In this document: positions 7,964 to 17,644 of the stretch, one piece after another
Numbering within the stretch: position 1 is the first letter of the stretch
How the letters are laid out: every line of letters starts with the position of its first letter
Source of the DNA: Geobacteraceae bacterium
Lineage (GTDB): Bacteria; Desulfobacterota; Desulfuromonadia; Geobacterales; Pseudopelobacteraceae
NCBI GenBank assembly: GCA_027404165.1
Contig: DAHZCG010000006.1
Coordinates: 62,001 to 126,000 of the forward strand
Direction: 5' to 3'
DNA: 64,000 nucleotides
Notes under the pieces: model-generated
The model's input: only the letters and a program-made list of their open reading frames with translations
What the model was told of the DNA's origin: nothing
The model's database searches: none
Made by a program: the position numbers and the translations under genes

Positions 7964-8350
7964 TTAATCCCTGTCTTCGATATAGTCGGCATAATCATCG
8001 GCAGACAACAGATTTTTCAACTCTTCAGGATCGTCAAGCGAGACTTCAAGCAACCAGGCGCCATCATACGGATCATCATTGAGCAGTTCCGGATTGTCCA
8101 GCGCCTCATGATTTACGCTCCGGACAGTTCCGCTGAATGGTGCATAAAGTGAAGCAACCGTTTTTTGTGCTTCGATTGATCCAATTGAGTCATCCTGTTC
8201 TATTTCGTCACCTTCATCAGGCAGTTCCACTCCGCTGATTGTACCCAGTTCCTCCTGTGCAAAATCAGTAATACCGATAACCGCTGTACTATTTTCAATC
8301 CTGACCCAGATATGTTCCTTCGAATATTTAAGCTCATCAGGAAAGTCCAT
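7964..8350 (-). CDS. gcvH: Glycine cleavage system H-like lipoyl protein
   Basis: A 128-aa H protein carrying the lipoyl-lysine site in SIEAQKTVASLYAPFSG (Lys in EAQK). H proteins shuttle the aminomethyl group between P, T and L proteins and in some organisms serve as the platform for lipoate synthesis. Here no gcvP, gcvT or lpd is near; the gene lies 5 nt downstream of accC. The context (biotin carboxylase, biotin carrier, then a lipoyl carrier) is noted because both carriers share the same fold. Its true partner is not visible. Confidence 0.9.
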   Translation of the reverse strand: MDFPDELKYSKEHIWVRIENSTAVIGITDFAQEELGTISGVELPDEGDEIEQDDSIGSIEAQKTVASLYAPFSGTVRSVNHEALDNPELLNDDPYDGAWLLEVSLDDPEELKNLLSADDYADYIEDRD

Positions 8351-8355
8351 GATAT

Positions 8356-9696
8356 TTACTCCAGCACGATTCGTTCAAGAAAAGAGGTGTCAATATCACC
8401 TTCAATAAAATCCTTGAGAGCCATGATGCGCTTGTGAAAAAAGATAGTTGTTTTAATTCCTTCAATCCTGAATTCGTCAAGCGCTCGTGCCATTCTCTTG
8501 ATGGCTTCCTCACGAGTATCTGCGTGAACAATCAGCTTTCCGATAAGCGAATCATAATGAGGCAAAACAGAGTACTGGTCGTACACAAAGGAATCGACCC
8601 GGACACCAAACCCGCCGGGTGGATGATACGCGGTAATTTTACCGGGACAAGGAGTAAACTTGAAAGGATCTTCCGCATTAATGCGACACTCTATCGCGTG
8701 TCCCCTGATCTGGATGTCCTCCTGCTTGAATCGCAAAGGTATTCCTGCAGCTGAACGTATCTGCTCCCGGACCAGGTCCACACCGGTAATCATTTCAGTC
8801 ACCGGGTGTTCAACCTGAATACGGGTATTCATTTCCATGAAGTAGAAGTTATTCTGTTTATCAACCAAAAATTCAACAGTGCCGGCACTGTTGTATCCGA
8901 CAGCTGCAGCAGCCCTGACAGCGGCATCCCCCATTGCCTTACGGATTTCCGGAGTTACAACCGTAGAAGGAGCTTCTTCGATCAGTTTCTGGTGGCGACG
9001 CTGGATAGAGCAGTCTCGTTCACCGAGATGAATCACATTGCCATGCTTGTCACCAAGAATCTGGATTTCAACGTGACGGGGTTTTTCACAGTATCGCTCA
9101 ATATATACTTCGGGATTGCCAAATCCGGATTGGGCTTCTGCACGAGCAGTTGCAAATGCATTCGGCAGGGCTGCCTGTGAATGCACTATTTTCATGCCGC
9201 GGCCTCCGCCACCGGCAGTTGCCTTGATGATAACGGGGAATCCGATTTCCTTTGAAACTTTGACAGCCTCCTCAACAGAATGAACACCCTCTTTAGTACC
9301 TGGCAGAATTGGTACGCCCTGCTTAATGACTGCTTGACGAGCACTGATTTTGTCGCCCATTATGCGCATACTCTCGGCAGTCGGTCCGATAAAAGTGATG
9401 CCGCATTTTTCACATATCTCGGCAAAATTCGCGTTTTCAGACAGAAAACCGTAGCCAGGGTGAATCGCCTCGGCATCAGTCAATTCAGCTGCGCTGATGA
9501 TGGCATTAATATTCAGATAACTTAACGCGCTTGGAGCTGGCCCAATACAGACGCTCTCGTCAGCCAATTTGACATGCAAAGAATGAATGTCTGCCTGGGA
9601 GTAGACCGCAACCGTCTTGATACCCAACTCCTTGCAAGCCCTGATAATCCTGACGGCTATCTCGCCGCGATTGGCAATTAGTACTTTATGAAACAT
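8356..9696 (-). CDS. accC: Acetyl-CoA carboxylase, biotin carboxylase subunit
   Basis: ATP-dependent carboxylation of biotin on AccB, the first half-reaction of malonyl-CoA formation for fatty acids. At 446 aa it is the normal size. It has the N-terminal domain ([16 protein letters not shown]), an ATP-grasp with glycine-rich loop [10 protein letters not shown], and catalytic [15 protein letters not shown]. It lies downstream of accB, separated by 179 nt. Confidence 0.97.
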   Translation of the reverse strand: MFHKVLIANRGEIAVRIIRACKELGIKTVAVYSQADIHSLHVKLADESVCIGPAPSALSYLNINAIISAAELTDAEAIHPGYGFLSENANFAEICEKCGITFIGPTAESMRIMGDKISARQAVIKQGVPILPGTKEGVHSVEEAVKVSKEIGFPVIIKATAGGGGRGMKIVHSQAALPNAFATARAEAQSGFGNPEVYIERYCEKPRHVEIQILGDKHGNVIHLGERDCSIQRRHQKLIEEAPSTVVTPEIRKAMGDAAVRAAAAVGYNSAGTVEFLVDKQNNFYFMEMNTRIQVEHPVTEMITGVDLVREQIRSAAGIPLRFKQEDIQIRGHAIECRINAEDPFKFTPCPGKITAYHPPGGFGVRVDSFVYDQYSVLPHYDSLIGKLIVHADTREEAIKRMARALDEFRIEGIKTTIFFHKRIMALKDFIEGDIDTSFLERIVLE

Positions 9697-9875
9697 GAAG
9701 GCAAACCCCGCTTAAGTAAGTTAGAAGTCCTTTTCTGCGTTATTAGAACGGTAAAATCATATCCGCAGTATTTGCAGATATTGACTTTGTAAACGTTCTT
9801 ATCCCGAATATCCGAGGGTTGCTGAAAAGAACCTTGTTAACGCACGTATCCTCTTTATTAGAACTGAGAATAAAA
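9697..9875. other. Gap between accB and accC
   Basis: No gene. It contains a direct repeat TTATTAGAAC at 9740-9749 and 9855-9864 and no clear terminator. A minus-strand TTTACA with a poor -10 could give accC a secondary promoter, but support is weak. Confidence 0.3.
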
Positions 9876-10349
9876 TTAAAGTTTCTGTATGACAAACAGT
9901 GCATCACCAAATTCTACAGCCTGAGCATTGTCTTTGCAAATTTTTATGATCTTGCATTTACACTCAGACTCAATCTCGTTCATCAATTTCATTGCTTCCA
10001 CGATACAAAGGACCTGCCCCTTTTCTACAACCTGGCCGACGGTTACGTACGGGGCCGCATCAGGGCCAGGAGCCGCATAAAATGTTCCAACAATCGGAGA
10101 ATTTACTGTGTCGCCAACTTCAGCTTCAGGAGCGGCCGGTACTGCTGTCGGTGCAGCAGGTGCAGCAACAGAAGCAGGCTGATATCCAGGGGCAGGATAT
10201 TGCTGGACTGGTGGAGCAGAAACCGTAATATATTCAGGTTTGTGGCCGCGCTTGATAATAATTTTTTCGTCTGAATTATCCATTTCAAACTCGGTGATGT
10301 CCGTCTCAGTTACAAGTTTTATCAGCAGTTTCAGATCTTTGATATCCAT
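9876..10349 (-). CDS. accB: Acetyl-CoA carboxylase biotin carboxyl carrier protein
   Basis: A 157-aa BCCP. Residues 1-40 form the N-terminal helical part, followed by a Pro/Ala/Val-rich flexible linker (about 45-80) and a biotinyl domain with the attachment site IVEAMKLMNEIES. AccC carboxylates the biotin and the AccAD transferase (not in window) uses it. An AGGAG-type site lies upstream. Confidence 0.97.
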   Translation of the reverse strand: MDIKDLKLLIKLVTETDITEFEMDNSDEKIIIKRGHKPEYITVSAPPVQQYPAPGYQPASVAAPAAPTAVPAAPEAEVGDTVNSPIVGTFYAAPGPDAAPYVTVGQVVEKGQVLCIVEAMKLMNEIESECKCKIIKICKDNAQAVEFGDALFVIQKL

Positions 10350-10421
10350 TTCAGTTCATCTCCTCTAATATATTGACGATAGTGATGCAACTCTATTTTA
10401 AAAAACGTTGGCCGGCCCTCT

Positions 10422-11492
10422 CTACAGAACCAGCAATTGCTTATCTGCACTGGTAAGAATACGACAGCTGTTGCCGGTTACTACCACGGTATCTTCAATC
10501 CTGACTCCCCCAAAACCAGGAATATAGATGCCCGGCTCAATTGTAACAACCATTCCCTCTTTCAGCACATCAACACTGCGCGGTGACAGTGTCGGCATTT
10601 CGTGAATTTCCAGTCCAACGCCATGGCCCAATCCGTGGCCAAAATTGTCACCATACCCTTTGCTACGAATGTATGAGCGGGCAACCTCATCCAGATTCTT
10701 GCAACTGATGCCCGGCCTGACCGCTTCAATCGCAAGATCATGGGCAGTCCTTACAATTGAGTGGATTTCACGCGCACGACTTTCCGGCTTTCCGCAGGCT
10801 ATAGTGACCGTTTCATCAGAGTGATAACCGTCTTTTAACGCACCAAAATCAATCGTTACCATCTCCCCCGATTGTATGGCCTTGTCACTGGCTCTGCCAT
10901 GCGGCATTGCACCCCGTACCCCGGAAGCAACGATAAAATCGAAAGCTTTCCCTTCCGCGCCACGTCTCCGCATCTCAAGTTCAAGCGCCAATGCAATGTC
11001 GATCTCCCGAACACCGGGCTTGATTTTCGGCAACACCGCAGTAAGAGCCAAAGAGGAGAGAGTGGCAACCATGCTGAGCTGCTCAATTTCAGCGCCATCT
11101 TTACAGACGCGGATCTCATCCAGATTGGGACCAAGCTCAACCAGTTCAATGCTGCTCAGTTTCTCTGCCATCCGTCGAAAGGCACTCACTGTCGTATGAG
11201 CAGCCTCAAAACCGATCCGGCCAAGACTAAATTCATGAGCTAAAGCAACAATCGTATCAATACGAATCGCTGCGCACTCCTTGACTTCGGCAGCTTGGAC
11301 TTCATCAGATGCTTGCGCAGTATAGCGAGAATCACATAAAAACCACGCGTGATTTCGCGACACCAGTAACGCTCCTTCAGTGCCGCTGAAACCACACAGG
11401 TAACGAATATTTCTGAGATCGGTAAATAATATCGCTTGGAGCGAATATTCTTCAAAAAACCGTTTGAGACGAAGACGCCTGCTTTTTAGCAT
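10422..11492 (-). CDS. Xaa-Pro aminopeptidase / dipeptidase, M24 family
   Basis: A 356-aa cytosolic metallopeptidase that removes the residue preceding proline. The creatinase-like N-terminal domain (1-130) is followed by the pita-bread catalytic domain, with metal ligands seen as Asp in TIDFGALKDGYHSDET, His in GHGLGHGVGLEIHE, Glu in TIEPGIY and Glu in VRIEDT. It sits between aroQ and accB in the same orientation, an arrangement recalled from Geobacter and other bacteria, without an obvious biochemical link. Confidence 0.9.
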   Translation of the reverse strand: MLKSRRLRLKRFFEEYSLQAILFTDLRNIRYLCGFSGTEGALLVSRNHAWFLCDSRYTAQASDEVQAAEVKECAAIRIDTIVALAHEFSLGRIGFEAAHTTVSAFRRMAEKLSSIELVELGPNLDEIRVCKDGAEIEQLSMVATLSSLALTAVLPKIKPGVREIDIALALELEMRRRGAEGKAFDFIVASGVRGAMPHGRASDKAIQSGEMVTIDFGALKDGYHSDETVTIACGKPESRAREIHSIVRTAHDLAIEAVRPGISCKNLDEVARSYIRSKGYGDNFGHGLGHGVGLEIHEMPTLSPRSVDVLKEGMVVTIEPGIYIPGFGGVRIEDTVVVTGNSCRILTSADKQLLVL

Positions 11493-11563
11493 AAATGAAA
11501 CCCTGACTACAAACAGTTTTTAGATACTGACATAAAAACAGGCTGCGATGGACTCAACGGCAT

Positions 11564-11995
11564 TTATTTGTTTTTAACGTAATTAAATAATGCGCGCAGC
11601 CCAAGCAGATAGCTATCCTGCCCAAATCCACAGATCTGACCAATTGCAATTGGAGCGATCATACTGATATGGCGGAATGTTTCCCGGCGATGGATATTGG
11701 AAAGGTGGACCTCAACGCATGGAACCCCCACAGCCGACAGGGCATCACGGATTGCGATACTGGTATGAGTATATGCGGCCGGATTAATCAGTATTCCATT
11801 GCACTCAGCAGCTTGGATAACATTGATGAGCTCTCCCTCTGTATTGGATTGGAAAAAAGAAACCTCACAACCCAACTCTTCTGACAGCTTTTTCAGCTGA
11901 GTATTAATATCATCGAGAGTTTGAGAACCGTATATCCCCGGCTCACGCTTTCCGAGCAGATTCAGGTTAGGACCATGCAATACAAGAAACTTCAT
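11564..11995 (-). CDS. aroQ: 3-dehydroquinate dehydratase, type II
   Basis: Converts 3-dehydroquinate to 3-dehydroshikimate, the third shikimate step. At 143 aa it is typical of the dodecameric type II enzyme. Seen: [13 protein letters not shown], catalytic Tyr in [17 protein letters not shown] and [11 protein letters not shown]. It is the last shikimate gene of the aroC-K-B-(TPR)-(roadblock)-aroQ run and follows the roadblock gene by 2 nt. Confidence 0.96.
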   Translation of the reverse strand: MKFLVLHGPNLNLLGKREPGIYGSQTLDDINTQLKKLSEELGCEVSFFQSNTEGELINVIQAAECNGILINPAAYTHTSIAIRDALSAVGVPCVEVHLSNIHRRETFRHISMIAPIAIGQICGFGQDSYLLGLRALFNYVKNK

Positions 11996-11997
11996 AG

Positions 11998-12360
11998 TTA
12001 CGAAAGCTCCTGCAACACTTCAAATGATTTGAGTTTGAGCATATAGCGTCCCTTGCCTATGTTTCCGTCTCGACTCAATATGAGTGCAGCAAAAAGATCA
12101 TCGTTTAAAACCCTGACGACGAGACAGGTTCGGGTAGTTGAAATTGAAACCTCTTCAAGATCACCCATCTTAATTATTTCAACAGCACGCTTGATTTCCT
12201 TAAGCACAGTTGCATACTCAACCGACAGGAGCTGCATATCGAACTCTGATTGTTCAACAGAGACTTCATCAATCGGAATCCCGTCGTAGGCCATTATTAC
12301 CGCGGCCAAGGAGCCATCAACGCTCTGGACAATCTTGTTCAGTGCATCTTTTAGCGACAT
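11998..12360 (-). CDS. Roadblock/LC7 domain protein
   Basis: A 120-aa single-domain protein. The alternating pattern ([22 protein letters not shown], and later [16 protein letters not shown]) matches the roadblock/LC7 fold, whose bacterial members such as MglB regulate small GTPases like MglA. No MglA-type GTPase is adjacent. Its start overlaps the end of the TPR gene by 10 nt, so the two products are probably made together. Role unknown. Confidence 0.8.
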   Translation of the reverse strand: MSLKDALNKIVQSVDGSLAAVIMAYDGIPIDEVSVEQSEFDMQLLSVEYATVLKEIKRAVEIIKMGDLEEVSISTTRTCLVVRVLNDDLFAALILSRDGNIGKGRYMLKLKSFEVLQELS

Positions 12361-13340
12361 GTTTTAATCCTCCTGATATTTTCAAGCCACCTGTCAAGCG
12401 TGGAAAGCGCCGATTCCTCAAGAGGTACCGAAAAATCGGCCTCATCGCTGCAGACATCATCTGCGCATGTTTGCTGACTTTTAAGAGCAGGAATAATATC
12501 GGGTTCCGCCAGCGTCGTTGCCTCTGTTTCACGAGAAAACATTTCTGAATTTATACTGAAAACTGGCTCATCGGCAGTTTTCGCTTCAAAAGCAGTAGTA
12601 ACTGTTACATCAGATTTAAATTGAGAAGTTTCCAGCGCCTCAAGCTCGGCTACGCGTTTTGCTATAGCACGATCCATAGGATTGTCGTCCAGAATCACAC
12701 GGTAAATTTCAAGTGCTTTATCTATAAAGCCCTGTGTGACATATAATTCAGCAAGGGTACTGGTTGAAAGAGGATCAGAATGCGGACCAGAGATGAGATC
12801 AGATTCGCAGGAAACATCTCGAAACGGAAGCTCCGATTCCGGGTAATAATCTTCCAGTATTTCAAGATCCTCAATAATTGCTTCATCATCTTCATCCGAT
12901 TCGAGAGCAGATGGCGCCAATCCCGCAAATCGATCAAGCGACTCCAATTCAATCCGGCACTCCACATCATCCGGGGCAAACTCAAGAGCAGTCTGGAATG
13001 CTTTTCGTGCCGCACTTTGGTTTCCAAAATCAACCAAAAGGCGCCCTAACAACTTTTGAGACTGTACATCCTCTGGCAACGCCTCGGCAATCAGCTTTAA
13101 AGCACCCAAGGCTTCATCTTTCAATCCCTTGGCAAGACATGCCAGCGCAAGAGCTCTTTGACCAGACAGATAGCGGGGATGTTTCTTCACTCCCTGACGG
13201 GCGACGTAAAGCGCATCATCAACCAACCCTACCTTGTGATAAACATCAGCAAGCTGGGCAAAACAAAACGAGTCCGGTACGTTGGCAAGCTGTTCCTCTA
13301 GTTCTTTAATATCTGTCCAGAACGAAGCTGATTCCTGCAT
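12351..13340 (-). CDS. TPR-repeat protein
   Basis: A 329-aa protein of acidic character. TPR-like helical hairpins span about residues 20-145 (FAQLADVYHKVGLVDDAL, then ALKLIAEALPEDVQSQKLLG) with another near 190-230 (STLAELYVTQGFIDKALEIY). The C-terminal third is low-complexity and acidic. No signal peptide is seen. It lies 2 nt after aroB and overlaps the roadblock gene, so it probably scaffolds a complex with the latter. Function is not known. Confidence 0.75.
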   Translation of the reverse strand: MQESASFWTDIKELEEQLANVPDSFCFAQLADVYHKVGLVDDALYVARQGVKKHPRYLSGQRALALACLAKGLKDEALGALKLIAEALPEDVQSQKLLGRLLVDFGNQSAARKAFQTALEFAPDDVECRIELESLDRFAGLAPSALESDEDDEAIIEDLEILEDYYPESELPFRDVSCESDLISGPHSDPLSTSTLAELYVTQGFIDKALEIYRVILDDNPMDRAIAKRVAELEALETSQFKSDVTVTTAFEAKTADEPVFSINSEMFSRETEATTLAEPDIIPALKSQQTCADDVCSDEADFSVPLEESALSTLDRWLENIRRIKTCR

Positions 13341-13342
13341 GG

Positions 13343-14422
13343 TTACGCCTCCAACCCGCTCAGCACGAGCAGCTCTTCGGGAGTATGATATCGCATTGCA
13401 TACATGCCAATGCCCCGGTTACAAATAAAGGTAATACAACCACCCTTTGACTTTTTATCAGCGGCAACTGCATTTATTAACTGTTGACGGTCAAAATGTG
13501 GAGTTTCTACCGGCAGTCCACACCGGGTAATAAGTGTAGTTATTCTCATTACATCCTCATTATTGCACAAACCTTCAGCAGTAGAAATCCTGGCAGCCAG
13601 CACCATTCCAATCGCAACAGCTTCTCCATGCACCAGACCACGATAGCCTGAAAGAGATTCAAAGGCATGTCCGAGCGTGTGTCCATAATTCAAGATGGCA
13701 CGTAAACCCGCTTCCTTTTCGTCCTGCTCTACCACCTGTGCCTTTATTTGACAGGATCTGGAGATAATTTCTATCAGGACATCCGGTTCCTTAGCTAATA
13801 TTGCATCACACTTTGCCTCTAAGAATTCAAACAACAGGGGATCAATGGCTATCCCGTATTTGATAACTTCGGCAAGTCCAGCACAGAACTGACGTTTATC
13901 AAGTGTTGCAAGAGTTCCAACATCGATTAGTACCAGGCGCGGTTGATAAAAGGCACCAATCAGATTTTTACCTTTTGGATGATCAATTCCTGTTTTGCCG
14001 CCGACACTGCTGTCTACCTGGGCTAAAAGCGTTGTTGGCACCTGAACAAAAGGAATACCTCTCATCCAGGTTGCTGCCGCATAGCCGGACACATCTCCTA
14101 CGACACCGCCACCAAGCGCTACCACGAAAGAACCACGGTCGACACCAGCCGCAAGAAGAGCATCATAGACCTGATTCAGGGTCGCACTGTTTTTATATTC
14201 CTCTCCGTCAGGTATCTCTATAATTGAAACACTGAAACCGGCAGTTTCAAGTGTCTTCTGAACATCCTTGCCATATAAGGCGGCAACAGTTGGGTTGGTA
14301 ATGACGGCCGCCACTCCCTTTAGCCCGACAGCACGGCACCGTTGCCCAAGCGAGGCAAGAACACCACGTTCGATGATAATGTCATAGCTGTTTTCAGCAA
14401 GATTAACGGACAGAACACCCAC
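13343..14422 (-). CDS. aroB: 3-dehydroquinate synthase
   Basis: NAD-dependent cyclisation of DAHP to 3-dehydroquinate, second shikimate step. The 359 aa show GGGVVGD for NAD binding, PTTLLAQVDSSVGGKTG, and zinc ligands in LVHGEAVAIGM and NYGHTLGHAFE. It begins directly after the aroK stop. Confidence 0.97.
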   Translation of the reverse strand: MGVLSVNLAENSYDIIIERGVLASLGQRCRAVGLKGVAAVITNPTVAALYGKDVQKTLETAGFSVSIIEIPDGEEYKNSATLNQVYDALLAAGVDRGSFVVALGGGVVGDVSGYAAATWMRGIPFVQVPTTLLAQVDSSVGGKTGIDHPKGKNLIGAFYQPRLVLIDVGTLATLDKRQFCAGLAEVIKYGIAIDPLLFEFLEAKCDAILAKEPDVLIEIISRSCQIKAQVVEQDEKEAGLRAILNYGHTLGHAFESLSGYRGLVHGEAVAIGMVLAARISTAEGLCNNEDVMRITTLITRCGLPVETPHFDRQQLINAVAADKKSKGGCITFICNRGIGMYAMRYHTPEELLVLSGLEA

Positions 14423-14938
14423 TCAAAACCCCTTCAAACGGCACAGTATCTCTGTTGCGACATCTTCCACGGATTTCCCATCCGTGTCAATTCTAATATC
14501 GGCGTCGGAATAAAATTGTTCGCGCTCATTCATCAACGTTGTTGCCCGCTCCAAAGTATTTTCTCCCGCCAACAGAGGTCTATCAGTACATTCCTTCAAA
14601 CGAGACAAAACGTGTTCCAGCGATACTTTCAGGTTGATAATCACCCCGTGAGCGCGCATCAAGGTACGATTCTGTTCAGATATCACTGCTCCGCCACCGG
14701 TTGCAATCACACACGTTCCACCCGCAGTCAGAATTTGCTCCAACCGAGAGCTTTCCAGTAATCGAAATGCCTGTTCACCTTCATTGGCAAAGATATCGTT
14801 TATAGCACGTCCTGCCGCTGAGACAATTTCAGCATCCAGATCAACAAAGCGGTAGCCACATCGTTCTGCAAGAAGTTTACCGACAGAAGTTTTACCGCTT
14901 CCCATAAAACCGGTCAATATCAACAACTTCTCAGACAT
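14423..14938 (-). CDS. aroK: Shikimate kinase
   Basis: Phosphorylates shikimate at C3. With the ATG at 14938 the protein has 171 aa and begins [20 protein letters not shown], whose P-loop is GFMGSGKT. Further motifs are LDAEI and ATGGGAV plus DRPLL of the lid. The open frame extends 64 codons upstream, but that part only mirrors aroC in another frame. The true start overlaps the aroC stop by 8 nt. Confidence 0.95.
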   Translation of the reverse strand: MSEKLLILTGFMGSGKTSVGKLLAERCGYRFVDLDAEIVSAAGRAINDIFANEGEQAFRLLESSRLEQILTAGGTCVIATGGGAVISEQNRTLMRAHGVIINLKVSLEHVLSRLKECTDRPLLAGENTLERATTLMNEREQFYSDADIRIDTDGKSVEDVATEILCRLKGF

Positions 14939-16091
14939 TTCGAATCTGCTCCCGATATCCTTCCAGATTACGCCAAATTTCAACAATAGAATCACCGCCG
15001 AACTTTTCCAGCAGAGAATTGGCAATTTCAATTGCCACAACCGCTTCCGCCACCACCAGAGCTGCCGGTACAGCACAGGTATCCGAACGTTCAACAGTCG
15101 CCTCAAACGGTTCATGCGTACGCAAATCAACTGAGCGGAGTGGCGAATAGAGTGTAGGAATTGGCTTCATGGCGGCCCGTACCACAATCGGCTCACCATT
15201 AGACATTCCTCCTTCAATACCGCCGGCATTATTACTATTGCGTTGATAGCCATCTTTGTAAAAAATCTCATCATGCACCCGCGAACCGGGCCTGCGGGCA
15301 GCTTCAAATCCGAGCCCAACCTCGACGCCCTTGATGGCCTGTATACTCATCAGTGCCATGGCCAGACGCGCATCCAGCTTGCGGTCCCACTGTGCATAGC
15401 TGCCAAGGCCGGGAGGAAGGCCGACAACCTGCACTTCAACAACCCCTCCCAACGTGTCTCCGCCAGACTGGGCTGCATCAATGGCCCGTTTCATGTTGAT
15501 TTCTGCAGAAGCGTCACAGCAAAACATTTCTGAGTTCCCAGCCCGCTGCCACAGGGTTTCTATTGGTTCCTGCGGAGTGGTTGTACCGACTCCCCCAATC
15601 TCTGTGACAAAACCGCCAACCCTGATGCCAAATTCGGCAAGTAGGGCCTTCGCTACGCCGCCTACAGCCACCCGAACCGCTGTTTCACGGGCACTGGAGC
15701 GTTCCAAAACATTACGCAGATCACTATGATGATACTTCAAAACGCCTGAGAGATCGGCATGGCCGGGGCGCGGCCGGGTAACGGCAATCGAATCATCGCG
15801 ATGCTCCGAAAGCGGCGACATTTTCTCAGACCAGTTTTCCCAATCGCGGTTAATCACCACAAGCGTAATCGGTGATCCAATAGTTTCTCCCCAGCGCACA
15901 CCGGAGAGGAGTTGTGCAGTATCCTTCTCAATCTTCATCCGGTCACCCCGACCGTACCCCTGTTGCCGCCGTGAAAGATCATGATTCAGGGTTTCGACTG
16001 TGAGATGTATCCCCGCTGGAACCCCTTCAATAATTGCACTCAACTGAGGCCCGTGCGATTCACCGGCCGTCAGATAACGAAATATGCTCAC
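14931..16091 (-). CDS. aroC: Chorismate synthase
   Basis: FMNH2-dependent elimination of phosphate from EPSP to give chorismate. 386 aa with [32 protein letters not shown], and GGMSNGEPI. The GTG at 16091 is chosen: GGAGG lies 7 nt upstream and the protein then starts at the conserved [13 protein letters not shown]. Unusually, that GGAGG is the 3' arm of a terminator-like hairpin (16092-16124). First gene of the shikimate operon. aroA and aroE are not in the window. Confidence 0.96.
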   Translation of the reverse strand: MSIFRYLTAGESHGPQLSAIIEGVPAGIHLTVETLNHDLSRRQQGYGRGDRMKIEKDTAQLLSGVRWGETIGSPITLVVINRDWENWSEKMSPLSEHRDDSIAVTRPRPGHADLSGVLKYHHSDLRNVLERSSARETAVRVAVGGVAKALLAEFGIRVGGFVTEIGGVGTTTPQEPIETLWQRAGNSEMFCCDASAEINMKRAIDAAQSGGDTLGGVVEVQVVGLPPGLGSYAQWDRKLDARLAMALMSIQAIKGVEVGLGFEAARRPGSRVHDEIFYKDGYQRNSNNAGGIEGGMSNGEPIVVRAAMKPIPTLYSPLRSVDLRTHEPFEATVERSDTCAVPAALVVAEAVVAIEIANSLLEKFGGDSIVEIWRNLEGYREQIRNV

Positions 16092-16124
16092 AAAAAAACC
16101 TCCGCTGATGATTCGAAGCGGAGG
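16092..16124 (-). terminator. Intrinsic terminator whose 3' arm is the aroC Shine-Dalgarno
   Basis: Minus-strand CCTCCGCT, 10-nt loop, AGCGGAGG, then seven T and the GTG start of aroC. The stem is perfect (8 bp) and the U-run is immediate. It can end the transcript of the upstream radical SAM gene. It also contains the GGAGG used by aroC, so a folded hairpin blocks both read-through and translation. Confidence 0.8.
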
Positions 16125-16171
16125 CAAAGTAGCATTTATGATGCATTTACGGCAAGATAAAAGAGGTTACG

Positions 16172-17053
16172 TCAACAGTACTCTTCCTGATAGGCCGGCA
16201 CTTCATCCAGAAATCCGGTACGCAGAGCAGCAAGTTTAAGAGCTAAATCCACATCCGTGATCAACCGCTCACGGTCCTTGGGATAACTGCCCGCCAAGTT
16301 GAGGAAATTGGAGACATGATTTGAACGGAGAATGGTTTTGACAGGATGGAGATATTGCAGCATTTCTCGAGCCTCCTGCATCAGTTCGCGACGGGTACAT
16401 TGCTGGAGTGAGTGGATAAAGTCATCATTATGACGATGGAACATGGTTAACAGCGAAAAATATTCAGGATTTACCCGATTAACCCACTCTGCAGTCGCTC
16501 GTGCATGGTGCAGGCTTTGCTCACACCCTGCAAGACCGAGGATAGCCGTTACCGAAAGTTTCATACCCGCCTCACGGGCCCCAAGAGCCAGTTCAGCCAG
16601 TTGATCAGATTTAAAGCCTTTATTCACGGCCAACAGCGTCGCATCATCACCAGACTCCAATCCGAAATAAAGAATTTTCAGCCTCTTGGCACGAAGCGCT
16701 GCCAACTGTTCTGAACTCTTGGTTGTCAGGCTGTTGGGAGAAGCATACGAAGAGACCCGCGTCAGGCCGGAAAATGTTGCTATCAGCGCATCAAGAATGG
16801 AGCAGAGACCGTCAAACGGGTACACCAGTGCATCTCCGTCAGCCAGAAAGACCCTATCAATTCTGGGACGGTAATGAACCGGAATTCCGGCTATTTCTTC
16901 AAGTATTTCCTCGTATGGACGGACATGGAAGCTCTTGCCCTTATACATTCCACAAAAGCGGCATTGATTCTGGGAGCAGCCAATTGTGATCTGGAATATC
17001 AGGCTTCTTGCTTCACTGGGTGGACGAAACAGCGGTTCGACGTAGCGCGGCAT
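16172..17053 (-). CDS. Radical SAM protein
   Basis: A 293-aa protein with the cluster motif GCSQNQCRFCGMYKG. The first two Cys are separated by four residues instead of the usual three (CX4CX2C), a variant I recall in the GCxxNxCxFCxMY group. Then comes a radical SAM barrel with YFGLESGDD (GGE-like SAM contact) and ILGLAGCEQS. Substrate unknown. It is followed by aroC with a terminator between, so it is probably transcribed separately. Confidence 0.85.
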   Translation of the reverse strand: MPRYVEPLFRPPSEARSLIFQITIGCSQNQCRFCGMYKGKSFHVRPYEEILEEIAGIPVHYRPRIDRVFLADGDALVYPFDGLCSILDALIATFSGLTRVSSYASPNSLTTKSSEQLAALRAKRLKILYFGLESGDDATLLAVNKGFKSDQLAELALGAREAGMKLSVTAILGLAGCEQSLHHARATAEWVNRVNPEYFSLLTMFHRHNDDFIHSLQQCTRRELMQEAREMLQYLHPVKTILRSNHVSNFLNLAGSYPKDRERLITDVDLALKLAALRTGFLDEVPAYQEEYC

Positions 17054-17154
17054 TCTTGAATATCCTTATCAACAACGTAGATATCGTTTCTTTAAGTTAA
17101 TAAACAAGAAATGTATTTATTAACTTACGACTCCTGATTATCAGGGCTATTTAT

Positions 17155-17592
17155 TCAAAATTTGACATCCAGCCCGATTCCGAGGGATTGCGGTGGGGCG
17201 TTGGAATCGCCATGTGGTTGTTCCGGTGATAATGAGAGATATTTGTAGTCCATTTTCAGAGTGGAATTTGTACCAAGGCTATAACTGAAACCAAGCTGGG
17301 CCGCGACTCCTGTCTTAAAATTTATTATTTCGCCGGACTTCATATCCGGTTGATACGTATATGCCACCCCCGTACCCAAATACGGCATAAAGTCATTAGT
17401 GATTCTAAAACCATACTGTGCGGTTATCACGCCCGGCTCAGGAGCCATGACATCATGAGGTGTCGCAGTAAGACTCCCTACACCCAACGAAAATTGCCGA
17501 TAAAGCTCTTCAGCAAACCCTGGGGATGTATACGAGAGCATGAATAAACAAAAAAGAAACACAGATGTAATGTTTGTGTAGAGATGTCTCAT
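17155..17592 (-). CDS. Small outer-membrane beta-barrel protein, OmpW/OprG-like in size
   Basis: A 145-aa secreted protein. From the ATG at 17592 it begins with a signal peptide (MRHLYTNITSVFLFCLFMLS, cleaved near GFAEE) and continues with alternating beta strands (ITAQYGFRI, YLGTGVAYTY, AQLGFSYSL, STLKMDYKYLSL) ending in the terminal aromatic KF typical of barrels inserted by BamA. The frame is open 13 codons further upstream, but the signal peptide supports the internal start; no clear Shine-Dalgarno decides it. It follows the RIO kinase by about 50 nt. Confidence 0.65.
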   Translation of the reverse strand: MRHLYTNITSVFLFCLFMLSYTSPGFAEELYRQFSLGVGSLTATPHDVMAPEPGVITAQYGFRITNDFMPYLGTGVAYTYQPDMKSGEIINFKTGVAAQLGFSYSLGTNSTLKMDYKYLSLSPEQPHGDSNAPPQSLGIGLDVKF

Positions 17593-17644
17593 TTTTAAAT
17601 GCACCGATGCCGATTCGAACAACAGTGTCATAAAAACAGTAGAT

